A stretch of 64,000 bases of DNA. Origin: Hoeflea_A sp965228785 (lineage in GTDB: Bacteria; Pseudomonadota; Alphaproteobacteria; Rhizobiales; Rhizobiaceae). Positions 8,620 to 18,903 of the stretch are shown here, one piece after another (position 1 is the first letter of the stretch; each line of letters begins with the position of its first letter). Location: contig CBDDIF010000001.1 of NCBI GenBank assembly GCA_965228785.1, positions 1,922,001 to 1,986,000 of the forward strand. The letters run 5' to 3'. The translations under genes and the position numbers were made by a program. The notes below the pieces were generated by a model that saw nothing but the letters and a program-made list of their open reading frames with translations, was not told where the DNA came from and searched no databases.

Positions 8620-10775
8620 CACTTCGGCTGTTTGTTTTCGCTTGCTTTGTTTCCATATTCGGTCTGCCGGCGTTTGCGACACCGCCTGCACCATCAGATG
8701 CGTTAGGCGGTCACGTTGTTGCGCGGGTCGGGGACCGGGATCTCCTGTTTCCTGTGCTGCGGACGGAGATCGAGGGAGAGCTTCAGGGAGACCTCGCAAC
8801 AGTTACAGTCCGGCAGGTATTCGAGAACCCGAGCGATGATCCCGTTAATGCGCGTTATCTGTTTCCGCTCAACAAGGATGCGGCGGTGCATGCGATGGAG
8901 ATGCGGGTCGGTGACGAAATCGTGCGGGCGAAGATCGCCAAGAGCGAGACGGCGCGACAAGCCTTCGAGGCAGCGAAGCGGGAAGGAAAGTCGGCGGCTT
9001 TGCTGGAGCAGCACAGGCCGAATATGTTCACCCAGGAAATCGCCAATCTCATGCCCGGCTTGCCGGTTACAGTGGTCATTACCTACAGCCAGAGCATTGC
9101 CCGTCGTGACGGCGCATACGAAATGCGTGTGCCGTTGGTCGTCGGGCCACGATATGTGCCCGCTCCAAACAGCGACGTGATTGCGGCTTCTGCTGCTGAT
9201 CGGGATGCCACAAAGACTGGTTCGGAAGTTGATGCTGCGGAGGCTGAATCAGGGCAATGGACCTTCGGTCCGATGCCTGAGTATCCTGACGTATCGGGCC
9301 TGACCATTCCGCAAATTGTCGATGCGGATCGAGTGGCCATTTCCTTCACGCTGAAATCTGCGATCCCGATCAGTAGCGTCGCCAGCACGACGCACAAAAT
9401 CATCGTCGCTGGTAACGCACAGTCCAAAACAATCGTGCTGGACGGCGGCAAAACCAACGACAACCGTGATTTCGTGTTGCGATTCCAAACCGCAGCAACG
9501 ACGCCTCAGGCCGGTGTGCTGGTTCATCAAGGTCTGGAACAGAATACGTTTTCGATGTTGATCGAACCGCCGCAGGCGCCGCGTGACGACACAATTGTTC
9601 CTCGCGAAATGGTGTTCGTGCTCGACACGTCGGGTTCCATGGGTGGAGCGCCGATGGAGGCCAGCAAGACGTTCATGCGCCGAGTCCTGAAAACCCTTCG
9701 CCCGACCGACTCCTTTCGCGTTGTCCGGTTCTCCAGCGACGCCAGCGAATTCGGCGCCGAGGCGCTGCCAGCCACACCGCGGAACATTGCCGCGGGCATC
9801 CGATTTGTCGACGGTCTGACGGCCTCTGGCGGAACGGAAATTCTCCACGGATTGCGCCGCGCCTATAGCGCCAAGCCGAGTAAGGACGTGTTGCGCATCG
9901 TTGTCTTCCTTTCCGACGGCTATGTCGGCAACGAGGCGCAGATCCTCAATCTGGTTGCCCGCAGCGTTGGGACTGGTCGCCTATATGCGTTCGGCATCGG
10001 CGCATCGGTGAACCGATATCTCATTGCGGAAATGGCTCGGCTCGGCCGAGGCCTGTCACGCATTATCGATCCCACGCAGGGAGAGGAGGCGGTTATCGCC
10101 TTCGCCGACCATCTGAGAACGCCGGTTTTGACCGACATAACTCTCGATTGGGGCGGATTGTCCGTCGCTGACGTGACACCGGACCCCGTCCCGGATCTGT
10201 TTGCGGGCGATTCCATCCGAATCATGGGTCGGTTTTCGGGAACCGGTACAGTCACTGTGCGCGGCAAGGCCAATGGACGTGCGGTTTCGTTGCCCTTGAC
10301 TGTCGATCCGGCCGAGTCGGAGTCGTCGGTCGGACAGCCCATTCCGCTGATCTGGGCGCGATCCCGGATCGGCGATTTCATGAGGGAGATGTCAGTGCCG
10401 GTGGAGTTGCGGCGGTCTGGCCTTGGCAATGACACGTTGGAAAACATGATAACGGCACTTGGATTGAGACATTCACTGGTCACTCAATGGACCTCCTTCA
10501 TTGCCGTGTCCGAACGGGTCGTCAACGAAGAACCGGGTGCGGCAGTTGACGCGGATGTGCCATTGCCCAAGGTGAAGGGCGTGTCAGATCTGGCCTATCC
10601 AAATGCGCAGAGAGCACAATTTACCTCGCCAAATGCGTCGGGTGGGGCCGCTGCGGTCGCCTTCAGCGGCAGAGCGACGCCGGAGCCGGCCCAGATCGGC
10701 GGTTTATTGGTGCTGATGGGTTTGCTTGGCGCTATGCTTTGGAGGCGGTCGCGGCGGCGAACTCACGTCGTGTAA
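8616..10775 (+). CDS. VIT and VWA domain protein with PEP-CTERM-like sorting tail
   Basis: A 719-residue secreted protein. It has a signal peptide (residues 1-22, ending PAFA), a VIT domain (about 30-160), a VWA domain with intact MIDAS (FVLDTSGSMGGAPM, about 335-500), a beta-rich region, then a C-terminal sorting signal: P-E-P at 689-691, a hydrophobic stretch GGLLVLMGLLGAML, and a basic tail WRRSRRR. This tripartite tail is what exosortases recognise. GTG 8616 overlaps the exosortase stop (GTGA), so translation is coupled. The domain order resembles inter-alpha-trypsin-inhibitor heavy chain-like bacterial surface proteins. Expected location: cell surface or released after processing. The function of the mature protein is unknown. 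Confidence 0.9.
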   Translation: MTLRLFVFACFVSIFGLPAFATPPAPSDALGGHVVARVGDRDLLFPVLRTEIEGELQGDLATVTVRQVFENPSDDPVNARYLFPLNKDAAVHAMEMRVGDEIVRAKIAKSETARQAFEAAKREGKSAALLEQHRPNMFTQEIANLMPGLPVTVVITYSQSIARRDGAYEMRVPLVVGPRYVPAPNSDVIAASAADRDATKTGSEVDAAEAESGQWTFGPMPEYPDVSGLTIPQIVDADRVAISFTLKSAIPISSVASTTHKIIVAGNAQSKTIVLDGGKTNDNRDFVLRFQTAATTPQAGVLVHQGLEQNTFSMLIEPPQAPRDDTIVPREMVFVLDTSGSMGGAPMEASKTFMRRVLKTLRPTDSFRVVRFSSDASEFGAEALPATPRNIAAGIRFVDGLTASGGTEILHGLRRAYSAKPSKDVLRIVVFLSDGYVGNEAQILNLVARSVGTGRLYAFGIGASVNRYLIAEMARLGRGLSRIIDPTQGEEAVIAFADHLRTPVLTDITLDWGGLSVADVTPDPVPDLFAGDSIRIMGRFSGTGTVTVRGKANGRAVSLPLTVDPAESESSVGQPIPLIWARSRIGDFMREMSVPVELRRSGLGNDTLENMITALGLRHSLVTQWTSFIAVSERVVNEEPGAAVDADVPLPKVKGVSDLAYPNAQRAQFTSPNASGGAAAVAFSGRATPEPAQIGGLLVLMGLLGAMLWRRSRRRTHVV

Positions 10776-10809
10776 AGATTACTCAGACTCAAAGCGAATG
10801 TAACGAGCC

Positions 10810-11175
10810 ATGCCCGGTATCGGCAGAATCATAATCTACACCAAGAAGACCGATCAAATGGTCGACTTCTACCAGCGTCTGTTCGGTTATCGGGCTGTGC
10901 GGCACGACGGCGATCGCATTGTTGAATTGCTGCCGCAAGGCGCTGGCGCGGTGCTGATGCTGCACCCGGCATCGAAGGGGCAACGCGAGGGACAGTCGCT
11001 CGTCAAGCTGGTGTTTGACGTGGAGGATGTCGAAGGTTTTCGAGATGAACTGATGGAACAGGGATTGGATGTCGGACCCGTCCACGATGGCGGCGGTTAT
11101 GTGTTCGCCAATGCCCGGGATCCGTCGAACAATCCGATATCGATTTCCAGCCGGGCGTTTGCCCAGCTGGATTAA
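10810..11175 (+). CDS. VOC (glyoxalase/bleomycin-resistance fold) protein
   Basis: A 121-residue protein with one vicinal-oxygen-chelate domain: RIIIYTKKTDQMVDFYQRLFG is the first beta-alpha unit, VKLVFDVEDVEGFRDEL the second half, and VFANARDPSNNPISI the closing strand. Members act as dimers and bind metal for lyase, dioxygenase or resistance functions, or bind ligands without catalysis. It follows the VIT-VWA gene by 34 bp but has an unrelated function, so cotranscription is possible but not supported by anything else. Substrate unknown. Confidence 0.8.
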   Translation: MPGIGRIIIYTKKTDQMVDFYQRLFGYRAVRHDGDRIVELLPQGAGAVLMLHPASKGQREGQSLVKLVFDVEDVEGFRDELMEQGLDVGPVHDGGGYVFANARDPSNNPISISSRAFAQLD

Positions 11176-11194
11176 GGTAAACCCTGGACCAGTT

Positions 11195-11710
11195 CTACGA
11201 AGCGTGGCGCCAGCTATAGGTTCCGACGGCGCGGGCGGGCTGGGTCGCTGGCTGGTAATAGCTGTCGATACCGGGGAGACGGCCTTCGGCGAGGCGGCGG
11301 ATTGCCACTGGATTGCTCACGGCGAAGCTGTCGATCCCGCAGCGAAGCATCAATGGCACCTGGTCGATGAGGACATCGCCGGTGGCGCGCAGCTCGCCGG
11401 CGTACCCGTAACGGGATCGCGCCAGCGAGGCTTGGGAGTACGCGCGCCCGTCACTGAAGGCCGGGAACGTCACGGCGATCAATGCCAGGTCGGAAATGTA
11501 TGGTTCCAGAGCCGATACGTCGTCTTCCGGTGCTAGCACCACGCCGATGCGGCCGGATCGCCGATCCGTTTCCGCCAGCTCCAGAAAGCGCGCGAGCGGA
11601 ACGACGAGACGTTCGTTGGTCTCGCCGTCGAGATCGGTTTCTGTGTCGACAATCTTCCAGGGGTCGTCCGCGACGAATCCGTCGGTTGTCCAAAGTCGGG
11701 TCTCGGTCAT
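11195..11710 (-). CDS. DUF934 protein of the sulfite reductase operon
   Basis: A 171-residue DUF934 protein. The recognisable core is GRIGVVLAPEDDVSALEPYISDLALIAVTFPAF, then the G-R-A-Y-S-Q-A-x-L-A-R-S-R-Y-G-Y-x-G-E-L-R-A-x-G-D-V motif that defines the family (seen at about 105-130). It is found almost only beside sulfite/nitrite reductases of proteobacteria, and is assumed to help electron delivery or maturation; no biochemical function is established to my knowledge. Start ATG 11710 has a GGAGGA RBS and lies 15 bp after the cysI stop, so it is the last gene of the cys operon. Confidence 0.88.
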   Translation of the reverse strand: MTETRLWTTDGFVADDPWKIVDTETDLDGETNERLVVPLARFLELAETDRRSGRIGVVLAPEDDVSALEPYISDLALIAVTFPAFSDGRAYSQASLARSRYGYAGELRATGDVLIDQVPLMLRCGIDSFAVSNPVAIRRLAEGRLPGIDSYYQPATQPARAVGTYSWRHAS

Positions 11711-11724
11711 GACATGTCCTCCGG

Positions 11725-13395
<1,671 letters not shown>

Positions 13396-13444
13396 GGATC
13401 AGCTCCCGACGGCGCGATGCGGCCGCTTGGTTTTGTCTGTTGCT

Positions 13445-13756
13445 CTAGGCGGCGGTGGCCGGCCGGAATTCAGCCTGCTTGCCGAGGTCCGGACGGAACG
13501 TCGGGCCAGAAGCGCGGATGCGTTCGCGCAGCCGGATCGGATAGATCTCGCCGTCGATTTCCTCGACATCGATCAGATCGACATCAACAACCAGATTGTC
13601 GTTGAAGGCTAGCTTGCCGGCTTCTTCAAGGCCTTTCACGGCTTCCGGGTGGCGACCGATCAGGGCATGGTCGATGCGCTCCTGCCATTGACCATTGGCG
13701 CCCAGCCACACGGCAATTCCATCAGTCAGACGGTTGGCGGTAAGAACTTTCATCAT
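13445..13756 (-). CDS. DUF2849 small protein of the sulfite reductase operon
   Basis: A protein of about 103 residues beginning MMKVLTANRLTDGIAVWLG. The family is almost confined to Alphaproteobacteria and sits between cysG and cysI. I chose ATG 13756 over the more upstream start at 13798 because a GAGGA box lies 8 bp before it and because homologues begin with this V-L-T-A-N-R-L-x-D-G motif; the upstream start would overlap the cysG stop. Function is unknown; by context it assists sulfite reduction or siroheme supply. Confidence 0.85.
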   Translation of the reverse strand: MMKVLTANRLTDGIAVWLGANGQWQERIDHALIGRHPEAVKGLEEAGKLAFNDNLVVDVDLIDVEEIDGEIYPIRLRERIRASGPTFRPDLGKQAEFRPATAA

Positions 13757-13784
13757 GACGGCGTTCCTCATCTTTCGGCAGCGA

Positions 13785-15209
13785 TCAGGCCGCTGCAACT
13801 TCCTTGCTTTTCGTCAGTGGCGTTGAATTTTCGAAATTGGCACCGGCGACGGCGTCGCCAATGATCACCATGACCGGGCCGGTCAGTTCGTCCCGATCTT
13901 CGATCGCAGGCAGATCCTTCAGCGTGCAGTGAAGCAGCGTGCGGTCCGCGCGGCTGGCATTTTCGACAATGGCTACGGCGGTGTCGCTGGCAAGGCCGGC
14001 CTCAATCAGACGCCCCGTGACCGAAGCGGCGACAGAGCGGCCCATATAAACAGCGATGGTGGCGCCGGAGATCGCAAGCTTTGCCCAGTCCGGAAGCACA
14101 TTGCTGTTGAGGTCGTGACCGGTGGTGAAGACCAGCGAAGAGGCAACGCCGCGCAGCGTCAGCGGCAGTTCGAAATCGGCGGCGGCTGCGAATGCCGATG
14201 TGATGCCCGGCACTATCTCGTAGTCGATGCCGGCGTCGCGCAGCGCGGCCATTTCTTCGGCAGCGCGGCCATAAACCAGCGGGTCGCCTGATTTCAACCG
14301 GACAATGCGCTGACCCTTGCGGGCGAGGTCGACAATCAGCCTGTTGATCTCGTTCTGCGACTTGGAATGGCAGCCCTTGCGCTTGCCGACGGAAATGCGC
14401 TCGGCATCACGCCGGCCCATGTCGACGATGGCTTCCGGCACCAGCGCGTCATAGAGAATGACATCGGCTTCCATCAGCGCACGCTGCGCGCGCAGGGTCA
14501 AAAGGTCCTCGGCGCCGGGACCGGCTCCGACGAGCCAAACGTAACCGCTGACCTTGTCGGTGTTGTGCAGGAGATGCGTGGCTGCCTGCTTGGCAGCCGG
14601 CAGGTCACCAGCCGATACGGCATCGCGCACGGAATCGGAAAAGAAGCGGCGCCAGAACAGGCGGCGGGTGGCGCCTCTCGGCAGCACCTTGTCGACGGCG
14701 GAGCGGTAATGGGCGGCGAGCTGTGCCAGAGCTCCCAGCGACGGCGACAGCAACTGGTCCACCTGGGCGCGGATCATCTGGGCAAGCACGGGCCCTGCGC
14801 CTTCGGTGCCGATGGCAACCGCTACCGGCGCACGGTTGACGAGGGCTGGTGTCAGGAAATCGCAAAAGTCGGGCTGGTCGACAGCATTGGCCGGAATACG
14901 CTTTTCCCGAGCGTCGGTAACGATGCGTGCATCGAGCGATGCATCGCCGGTGGCGGCGAAAACGAGTGTCGCACCATCAAGCTGTTCGGGGCGGTATGGT
15001 GCATGAACGATAGCAACGCTCCGCTCTGTCAGCCACGCCGCGAAACGATTGGCCGGGGCATCGGCATAAACAGTGATCGCGGCAGATGTATTGGCGAGCA
15101 GGCGCGATTTGGCAAAGGCTTCTTCGCCATTTCCAAAAACGGCGACCTTGTGCCCGGCAACGTTGAAGAACGCCGGAAATGTCGACAATTTGCGATTCTG
15201 ATCGATCAT
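13785..15209 (-). CDS. cysG: siroheme synthase (multifunctional CysG)
   Basis: A three-activity enzyme of about 474 residues that makes siroheme for CysI. Residues 1-210 are the precorrin-2 dehydrogenase/ferrochelatase module (NVAGHKVAVFGNGEEAFAKSRLL is the NAD-binding loop); residues 215-460 are the uroporphyrinogen-III C-methyltransferase, with VWLVGAGPGAEDLLTLRAQRAL and VVRLKSGDP-type motifs (RIVRLKSGDPLVYGRAAEE). ATG 15209 (MIDQNRKLS) is preferred to the GTG at 15248, as CysG proteins start directly before the dehydrogenase module. It is the first gene of the cysG-DUF2849-cysI-DUF934 operon. Confidence 0.93.
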   Translation of the reverse strand: MIDQNRKLSTFPAFFNVAGHKVAVFGNGEEAFAKSRLLANTSAAITVYADAPANRFAAWLTERSVAIVHAPYRPEQLDGATLVFAATGDASLDARIVTDAREKRIPANAVDQPDFCDFLTPALVNRAPVAVAIGTEGAGPVLAQMIRAQVDQLLSPSLGALAQLAAHYRSAVDKVLPRGATRRLFWRRFFSDSVRDAVSAGDLPAAKQAATHLLHNTDKVSGYVWLVGAGPGAEDLLTLRAQRALMEADVILYDALVPEAIVDMGRRDAERISVGKRKGCHSKSQNEINRLIVDLARKGQRIVRLKSGDPLVYGRAAEEMAALRDAGIDYEIVPGITSAFAAAADFELPLTLRGVASSLVFTTGHDLNSNVLPDWAKLAISGATIAVYMGRSVAASVTGRLIEAGLASDTAVAIVENASRADRTLLHCTLKDLPAIEDRDELTGPVMVIIGDAVAGANFENSTPLTKSKEVAAA

Positions 15210-15371
15210 GACACCAACCTGTGATCGGACGATTGTCCATCGGACCACAATGTGGCGTTTCGGCCTTTCGGATTGAAGGAATGCTATGCTGCCTGGCTTG
15301 GCGCGGCGGTATTATTTTGCTCAGGGCAGGAAGATTTGGAGTTTTTTTGCCCGCGCCGCCGAAAGGCCGGT

Positions 15372-16049
15372 TCAGGCGACCTCGTCGATCAGCTCCGAGC
15401 CCTTGTTGCGCACGTTCCCGACGGCCTTTGAAACCGGGTGGTATACCAGGTCCGAGCCGCGGTTCTGCTGCAACAATTCTTCAGCCTTGGCGGTGTCCGT
15501 CTCCGGATCCATCCAGGCGGTCATCACATCCGGTTTGAGGATCGCCGGCATGCGATTGTGGACCGACGCAACGGATGGGTCGGCCGGCAGCGTAATGATG
15601 GCGAATGTTGCCAGGTCGAGTGTCTTGTTGAAGCTCATGATACCGGCGAAGACCAATGGTTCGAACACCGGCGCATCGCCTGGCAGATGAATGAGGTAGG
15701 GCTGTTTGACGCCGTCTTCGGTTTTCCACTCATAGTAGCCGGTGGCCGGTACCAGGCAGCGGCCGTGTTGGAAAGCGGTTCGGAAGAAAGGCTTTTCGGC
15801 AACGGTTTCGGAACGGGCGTTGATCATTGGCCTGGAAGACACTTCCTTGGCCCAATGCGGCACCAGCCCCCACCTGACGGATCGGACGACAAGCCCATCC
15901 CTGCTATTGGTCAGGATATCCTGGTCATCAGTCGGTGCGACGTTGTAGTTGGGAATTGGGCCGTTCTGCTGTTCAATTTCCGGTGGCAGAATGCTCAGGT
16001 ATTTTCGATACTCTGCCCAGGTTCCGGTTGTAATGAAGCGCCCGCACAT
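15372..16049 (-). CDS. HMCES/YedK-type SOS-response-associated protein
   Basis: A 225-residue SRAP-domain protein, starting MCGRF, in which Cys2 (exposed after Met removal) forms a thiazolidine crosslink with abasic sites in single-stranded DNA. Supporting motifs are YNVAPTDD, WGLVPHWAKE, INARSETVAEKPFF, RCLVPATGYYEWK and the catalytic histidine in VHNRMPAIL. It protects abasic sites in ssDNA from error-prone repair. The gene is monocistronic here and divergent from a small uncharacterised gene on the plus strand. Confidence 0.93.
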   Translation of the reverse strand: MCGRFITTGTWAEYRKYLSILPPEIEQQNGPIPNYNVAPTDDQDILTNSRDGLVVRSVRWGLVPHWAKEVSSRPMINARSETVAEKPFFRTAFQHGRCLVPATGYYEWKTEDGVKQPYLIHLPGDAPVFEPLVFAGIMSFNKTLDLATFAIITLPADPSVASVHNRMPAILKPDVMTAWMDPETDTAKAEELLQQNRGSDLVYHPVSKAVGNVRNKGSELIDEVA

Positions 16050-16181
16050 CCAATGGTTCCTTCCCCAATTCCATATTTTTTTACTATTGGACTTTTCCGG
16101 GGTGAATCAACAGGCAGGTCGGGATCGGAGTATCGGTCCTTGTCGAAAGTCGTCAGTCATTTGCGGTTCCCCTTGCGGGTG

Positions 16182-16565
16182 ATGAAGAATGCCACGCATG
16201 TCTACATTCTCGACGCCGGCGACCGGGCGGTGACGACCGTGGCGTACTCCCGCAATGTGCCGCATTCGCTGGACTATGCGCGACTCGTGTGTACGGCGCA
16301 GGCGAGGGCGCTGACCGATGTGTTCGAAGGCCGTAAACCGCAGCAGGCGCCGGTGCCACAAAAGGCGCCGCCCGAGGAACTGGTCTTTTCGGTCGAATTG
16401 TGGTTCGACGACGACAGCGCTGTGCAGCAGGTGCTGGCGCGATTTGCCAAGTCGACCCATGCGCAGCTTTTCTTCGATGGAATTCGTTCGGAATATCATG
16501 GCCGCCGGCTGCGCGTGCGGCGCGGGATACGGGTAATCTGGGAAACTGCCGTAAATGTCCGGTAG
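16182..16565 (+). CDS. uncharacterised 127-residue protein
   Basis: The coding part starts at ATG 16182 (MKNATHVYILDAGDRAVTTVAYS); the frame is open further left but only as the complement of the HMCES gene. The product is soluble, with an N-terminal beta strand region, a proline-rich linker (KPQQAPVPQKAPPEE), and a C-terminal half ending with basic RRLRVRRGIRVIWE. I recognise no family. It is divergent from the HMCES gene (132 bp between starts) and is followed 6 bp after the stop by a 38-bp palindrome. Codon use looks like that of its neighbours, which supports it being real. Confidence 0.55.
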   Translation: MKNATHVYILDAGDRAVTTVAYSRNVPHSLDYARLVCTAQARALTDVFEGRKPQQAPVPQKAPPEELVFSVELWFDDDSAVQQVLARFAKSTHAQLFFDGIRSEYHGRRLRVRRGIRVIWETAVNVR

Positions 16566-16570
16566 GGCAT

Positions 16571-16608
16571 CGACCATCCGGAGGTGGCATGCCGCCTCCG
16601 GATGGTCG
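16571..16608. repeat. 38-bp near-perfect palindrome
   Basis: Left arm 16571-16588 and right arm 16591-16608 are complementary at 17 of 18 positions (the exception is a G-T pair) with a 2-base spacer. It lies 6 bp downstream of the uncharacterised gene stop. There is no T-run, so it could be a Rho-assisted terminator, an mRNA-stabilising structure or a dispersed palindromic repeat. Confidence 0.7.
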
Positions 16609-16848
16609 AGCCACTGCCCCGGCCATGAACCACAAAGCCCGACAGAAACGTGTCGGAAAAGAAACCGGCGATCCCCAAAACGGCAACCGCCGGAATGAAA
16701 CAGCCTTTGCTTTTCTTTATGGTGGTGAAGATGGGATTGCATTGGGGAGAGAATCCGGCGGTAGAATTAACTCGCTGTAATGATGTCTGACATTTTCGTG
16801 ATCGGACAGGGTTTCGCTCAGGCACGAATTCAAGCAAGGAGAACGGTG

Positions 16849-17331
16849 ATGACGGCTGAGAGGCATGATGCGGAAAAGAGCGTCGATCCAGCGGACGCTC
16901 CAGCAGTTGGCTACTGGCATTTGTGGGTCGATAACGACGGGGTCACCCGGCAAGCCCGGTGTCATCTCAAAGCGTTTGAGAAGAAGACTTTTGCGCCACC
17001 TTCGCCCGACATGTGGGTGAAGCGATTGACCGACAATGTGGACGATATCACCGTTCTTGTTTTGCAGGCCGGATGGACCGGTGATTGGCACCGGAATCCG
17101 CGTCCGCAGTGGATCGTGCCGCTGTCCGGTTCCTGGTTCGTCGAAAGCATGGACGGTACTCGCGTAGAAATGGGCCCCGGTGAGGCATCATTCGGTGAGG
17201 ACCAATTGGCCAGGCCGGATGCTGAAGGTCGCGAAGGCCACTTGTCCGGTACGATCGGAGAGGCGCCCTGCGTGCTCATGTTGGTACAGGTGTCGGATCC
17301 GCCCGGATCTGGCAATCCATGTATGGACTAG
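16849..17331 (+). CDS. cupin-fold protein
   Basis: About 160 residues; start ATG 16849 chosen because of the AAGGAG box 9 bp before it, rather than the in-frame ATG at 16780. The centre (TVLVLQAGWTGDWHRNPRPQWIVPLSGSWFVESMDGTRVEMGPGEASFGED) is a single cupin barrel with a histidine where the first metal ligand is expected and the typical G-P-G-E turn. A second histidine is at the G-x-x-G-H-L position. The N-terminal 25 residues are polar. Such proteins bind small ligands or metal; no enzymatic role can be assigned. Transcribed convergently with the BenE gene. Confidence 0.72.
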   Translation: MTAERHDAEKSVDPADAPAVGYWHLWVDNDGVTRQARCHLKAFEKKTFAPPSPDMWVKRLTDNVDDITVLVLQAGWTGDWHRNPRPQWIVPLSGSWFVESMDGTRVEMGPGEASFGEDQLARPDAEGREGHLSGTIGEAPCVLMLVQVSDPPGSGNPCMD

Positions 17332-17351
17332 TTCCGGGCTGAGGTTCCGAT

Positions 17352-18590
17352 CTATTCTGGTGAAGGCTGATCGAAATCACGCCTTTCAAGCATCCAGGAA
17401 ACGACGAAACCAAACAGCAAGCCCCAGAACGGAGCACCGATTGACAGGATCGGGACATTGGCAACGGTGACGAGAAAGGCCACTGTGGCGCCCAGAGTAA
17501 AGCCGCCCTTGAAAGAGACGACGAAGGCGCGCTCGAGAATGCGCACCAGGGCAAGCCCAGCGAGCGCGGCGATGAAGGCTTTGGGCGTTGCCAGCATGAA
17601 GCTCGCGAAGAGCGGAGCGAAAACACCGAAAAGCAAAGCCAGAAGCGCAACCATGATACCGGCGATGTAGTGCTTGTCCGTGTCACCGCTGCTCGCAAGT
17701 ATGGCATTGGTTGGTCCGGTGAGACAGGTCGATACCGATCCGACCGATGCCGCCATCAGGGAGCCGATACCGCACCCGGCCGTAATCATGTTGATAGGCG
17801 GCTTGTGGCCGGCCGACTGGAGCACGGCGAAGCCCTGCGCATTCTGTGCCGCCAGCACGGTGATTGCGAGCGGCAGAACCAGTTCCACCATTGCGCCCCA
17901 GGAAAACTCCGGCATGTACAGGTTCGGACCTGCAAGAACCGGGACAGCTGATCCGCTCAATCCAAAAGAGCCGGTCAGAGTGATAGCGACAATTCCGGTA
18001 ATAAGTGCACCAATCAGCGGCGGCATCAGGCGACCAAGCGAAGGGGTTGCCGTGAGCAGAAGAAACACAGCCGTCATCGGCGCCGCAATGACGAAGCCGT
18101 CGCGAATTGCAAAGATGAGATTGAGACCGAACTGGAGGAAGACCCCGGCTACCATGCCCATGACGATCGGCATCGGAATCAACGCTATGAATTTGCGCAT
18201 CCAGCCGCTTATGCCGAGGATCAAAAGTAGGGCGCCCGTGACAAAATAAGCACCGATTACCTGGGCAAAATCGAGGTGCTCAAGCGCCTGGCCGACCAGA
18301 ACGGTGCCGGGAATCGTCCAGAAGAAAACCAGCGGTTGACGGTAGGCAAGGCAGAAGGCAAGCGAAATCAATCCATTGATGAAAAAGCAGCCGAACATCC
18401 AGGAGGCAATATCGGATTCGGCCAGGCCGCCTGCTGCGCCCGCCGTCAGGATGATTGCCACCGGTGCGGAAGCCGCAAAGAGAAACGCGACGAAAGCGTT
18501 CACCATGTAGACCCCGCGAAAACCACTGAGCAGGTGAGGGAGGTCGACGGTGAGGGAAAGTGGGCGCTCAAGCCGCATGGGACGTCTCAT
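17352..18590 (-). CDS. benE: BenE-family benzoate/H+ symporter
   Basis: A 412-residue inner-membrane transporter with about 12 hydrophobic segments, in the BenE/YdcO branch of the nucleobase-ascorbate-like (UraA fold) carriers. Matches include FWTIPGTVLVGQAL, GWMRKFIALIPMPIVMGMVAGVFL and the half-repeat TCLTGPTNAILASSGD. Family members import benzoate with protons; no benzoate degradation genes are in this window, so the substrate may differ. Two start codons (18590 and 18578) are in frame and neither has a strong Shine-Dalgarno sequence. Confidence 0.88.
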   Translation of the reverse strand: MRRPMRLERPLSLTVDLPHLLSGFRGVYMVNAFVAFLFAASAPVAIILTAGAAGGLAESDIASWMFGCFFINGLISLAFCLAYRQPLVFFWTIPGTVLVGQALEHLDFAQVIGAYFVTGALLLILGISGWMRKFIALIPMPIVMGMVAGVFLQFGLNLIFAIRDGFVIAAPMTAVFLLLTATPSLGRLMPPLIGALITGIVAITLTGSFGLSGSAVPVLAGPNLYMPEFSWGAMVELVLPLAITVLAAQNAQGFAVLQSAGHKPPINMITAGCGIGSLMAASVGSVSTCLTGPTNAILASSGDTDKHYIAGIMVALLALLFGVFAPLFASFMLATPKAFIAALAGLALVRILERAFVVSFKGGFTLGATVAFLVTVANVPILSIGAPFWGLLFGFVVSWMLERRDFDQPSPE

Positions 18591-18903
18591 GAGGGAGAAA
18601 AGGGTAAAAAACGTATCTCATGGCGGAGCTCGGGCCGCAACGGTTCCGCTTTGCAGCGTTGATGATCCGGTATCGGCGCGGATGCTGGGTTTTGCAACGG
18701 TCCGCTTGTTGAATTTGGCGGCGCAATCGTGTTGGATTCACCGAATGACCGAATGAGTCGTTTTCATGTGTCCGTGTTGGGGCGCATCAAGGTATCTGGA
18801 CTTGGTTGTGAGGGTCACCAAAACGGCATCGTTGAGCATTTGGTGATGAAGTACCTGTAATAGTCAGTTTGATCCTGGATCTTCCGGATGGATGGAGATT
18901 GAT
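18591..18903. other. intergenic region, benE to lytic transglycosylase
   Basis: 313 bp without a convincing gene. It must carry the divergent promoters for benE and for the transglycosylase gene. I see no strong hairpin or consensus promoter. Confidence 0.6.
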
